Assembly (NCBI RefSeq): GCF_900116435.1
Contig: NZ_FPAZ01000008.1
Coordinates: 124,001-188,000 of the forward strand
Source: Pseudoalteromonas lipolytica
GTDB lineage: Bacteria; Pseudomonadota; Gammaproteobacteria; Enterobacterales; Alteromonadaceae
Direction of reading: 5' to 3'
DNA length: 64,000 bases
Shown: piece by piece, positions 63,680 through 64,000 of the stretch
Layout: each line of letters opens with the position of its first letter
Position numbering within the stretch: the first letter of the stretch is position 1
The notes under the pieces: model-generated
What the model was told of the DNA's origin: nothing
Databases searched by the model: none
What the model saw: the letters and a program-made list of their open reading frames with translations, nothing else
Translations under genes and position numbers: made by a program

Positions 63680-64000
63680 ATGTGGGCAGCATCAACCTAT
63701 TTAGTTTTAGCCGTAGCGTTTATTATTGCTGCGTTGCGTGTAGATACGGTGTACTTTGCGCTATTTTTTTATTGGACAGCGCTTTCATTATTATTAGTGA
63801 GCGCGGCTTATTTTTTTGATATCGCGCGAATATTCCGTAAACGTGAAAATGGCATTATTCCCATGTATATACGGTGGGCGTTTATTCCATTTTTACTTGG
63901 CGCACAACTTTATAACGCGTGGTCTAGAAAACACGATAAAGTGCCGCCACTTCAACAAATAAACGAGCATTTGTTTTTGGCTTGTCGATTATTTCCATCT
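63680..64000 (+). CDS. membrane protein with dual-specificity phosphatase-like start (cut by window edge)
   Basis: The open frame from ATG 63680 (SD AAGGAGTG, 63669-63676) runs to the window end, giving 107 codons with no stop. Two hydrophobic segments (AASTYLVLAVAFIIAALRV and YFALFFYWTALSLLLVSAAYFF) and a third near IRWAFIPFLLGAQLY are followed by PPLQQINEHLFLACRLFPS. That last part resembles the start of the dual-specificity phosphatase domain found fused to lipid-kinase (DAGK-type) proteins in gammaproteobacteria. The catalytic domains lie beyond the edge, so the assignment is tentative. Confidence 0.6.
   Translation, partial: MWAASTYLVLAVAFIIAALRVDTVYFALFFYWTALSLLLVSAAYFFDIARIFRKRENGIIPMYIRWAFIPFLLGAQLYNAWSRKHDKVPPLQQINEHLFLACRLFPS

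Overview
The window looks like chromosomal DNA of a marine, low-GC gammaproteobacterium of the Alteromonadales, most likely Pseudoalteromonas or a close relative. This is an inference from protein character and from the gene mix: PEP carboxylase close to the enteric form, a TonB receptor, two RND pumps, a cytidine deaminase of the long enteric type, a DUF4331 locus and a Vibrio-type attC site. No rRNA, tRNA, CRISPR array, insertion sequence or prophage was found.

Layout. 1-6.8 kb: the end of an M17 aminopeptidase, a VOC protein, a solitary FabH-like synthase, a secreted amidohydrolase, a RegB/RegA-like two-component pair and small membrane or zinc-ribbon proteins. 6.9-14.8 kb: a TonB-dependent receptor co-directional with a DctB/DctD-type pair, then a porin plus DASS dicarboxylate symporter operon. 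That operon is preceded by a textbook sigma-54 promoter and an upstream inverted repeat. 14.9-20.6 kb: aldehyde dehydrogenase, Sel1 protein, a possible small gene with its own terminator, a DUF6279 lipoprotein and a diguanylate cyclase. 19.7-27.9 kb: a LysR regulator divergent from a MexEF-OprN-like RND operon. The operon continues into a quinone-reductase-like MDR protein and a DCC-family thiol oxidoreductase, whose first catalytic Cys codon is TGA. 28-30.4 kb: lysoplasmalogenase-like protein, parvulin, then an integrase-less gene-cassette remnant: a GFA-family gene, a clear 128-bp attC site and a small membrane protein gene. 30.4-34.4 kb: a YfcC-type transporter with two divergent M24 peptidases. 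34.4-51 kb: mainly housekeeping genes, including flavin reductase, SDR, ppc, a TPR histidine kinase, a STAS-like protein, cdd/udp, an arginase-family enzyme, a CNNM/CorC protein, a cyanophycinase-like protein and a phosphofructokinase. 51.2-57.7 kb: a second RND operon (adaptor, pump, channel) followed by its probable TetR regulator; a 32-bp operator-like inverted repeat overlaps its promoter. 57.7-63.4 kb, minus strand: an ECF sigma/RskA-type anti-sigma pair next to an operon encoding a secreted DUF4331 protein, a small Ig-like lipoprotein, a periplasmic TPR protein and a HupE/UreJ membrane protein. Both units carry the same candidate ECF promoter (TGCATCY, 16-nt spacer, CGTWAY, where the last base is T or C). 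A lipid-kinase/phosphatase-type membrane protein runs off the right edge.

The most informative signals beyond routine annotation are: the in-frame TGA exactly at the redox Cys of the DCC protein (selenocysteine or a precise nonsense mutation); the cassette remnant; the self-contained ECF regulon with DUF4331/HupE; and the sigma-54 circuit joining a TonB receptor, a porin and a dicarboxylate symporter. Functional names rest on motif reading and remembered family features. No database search was possible.
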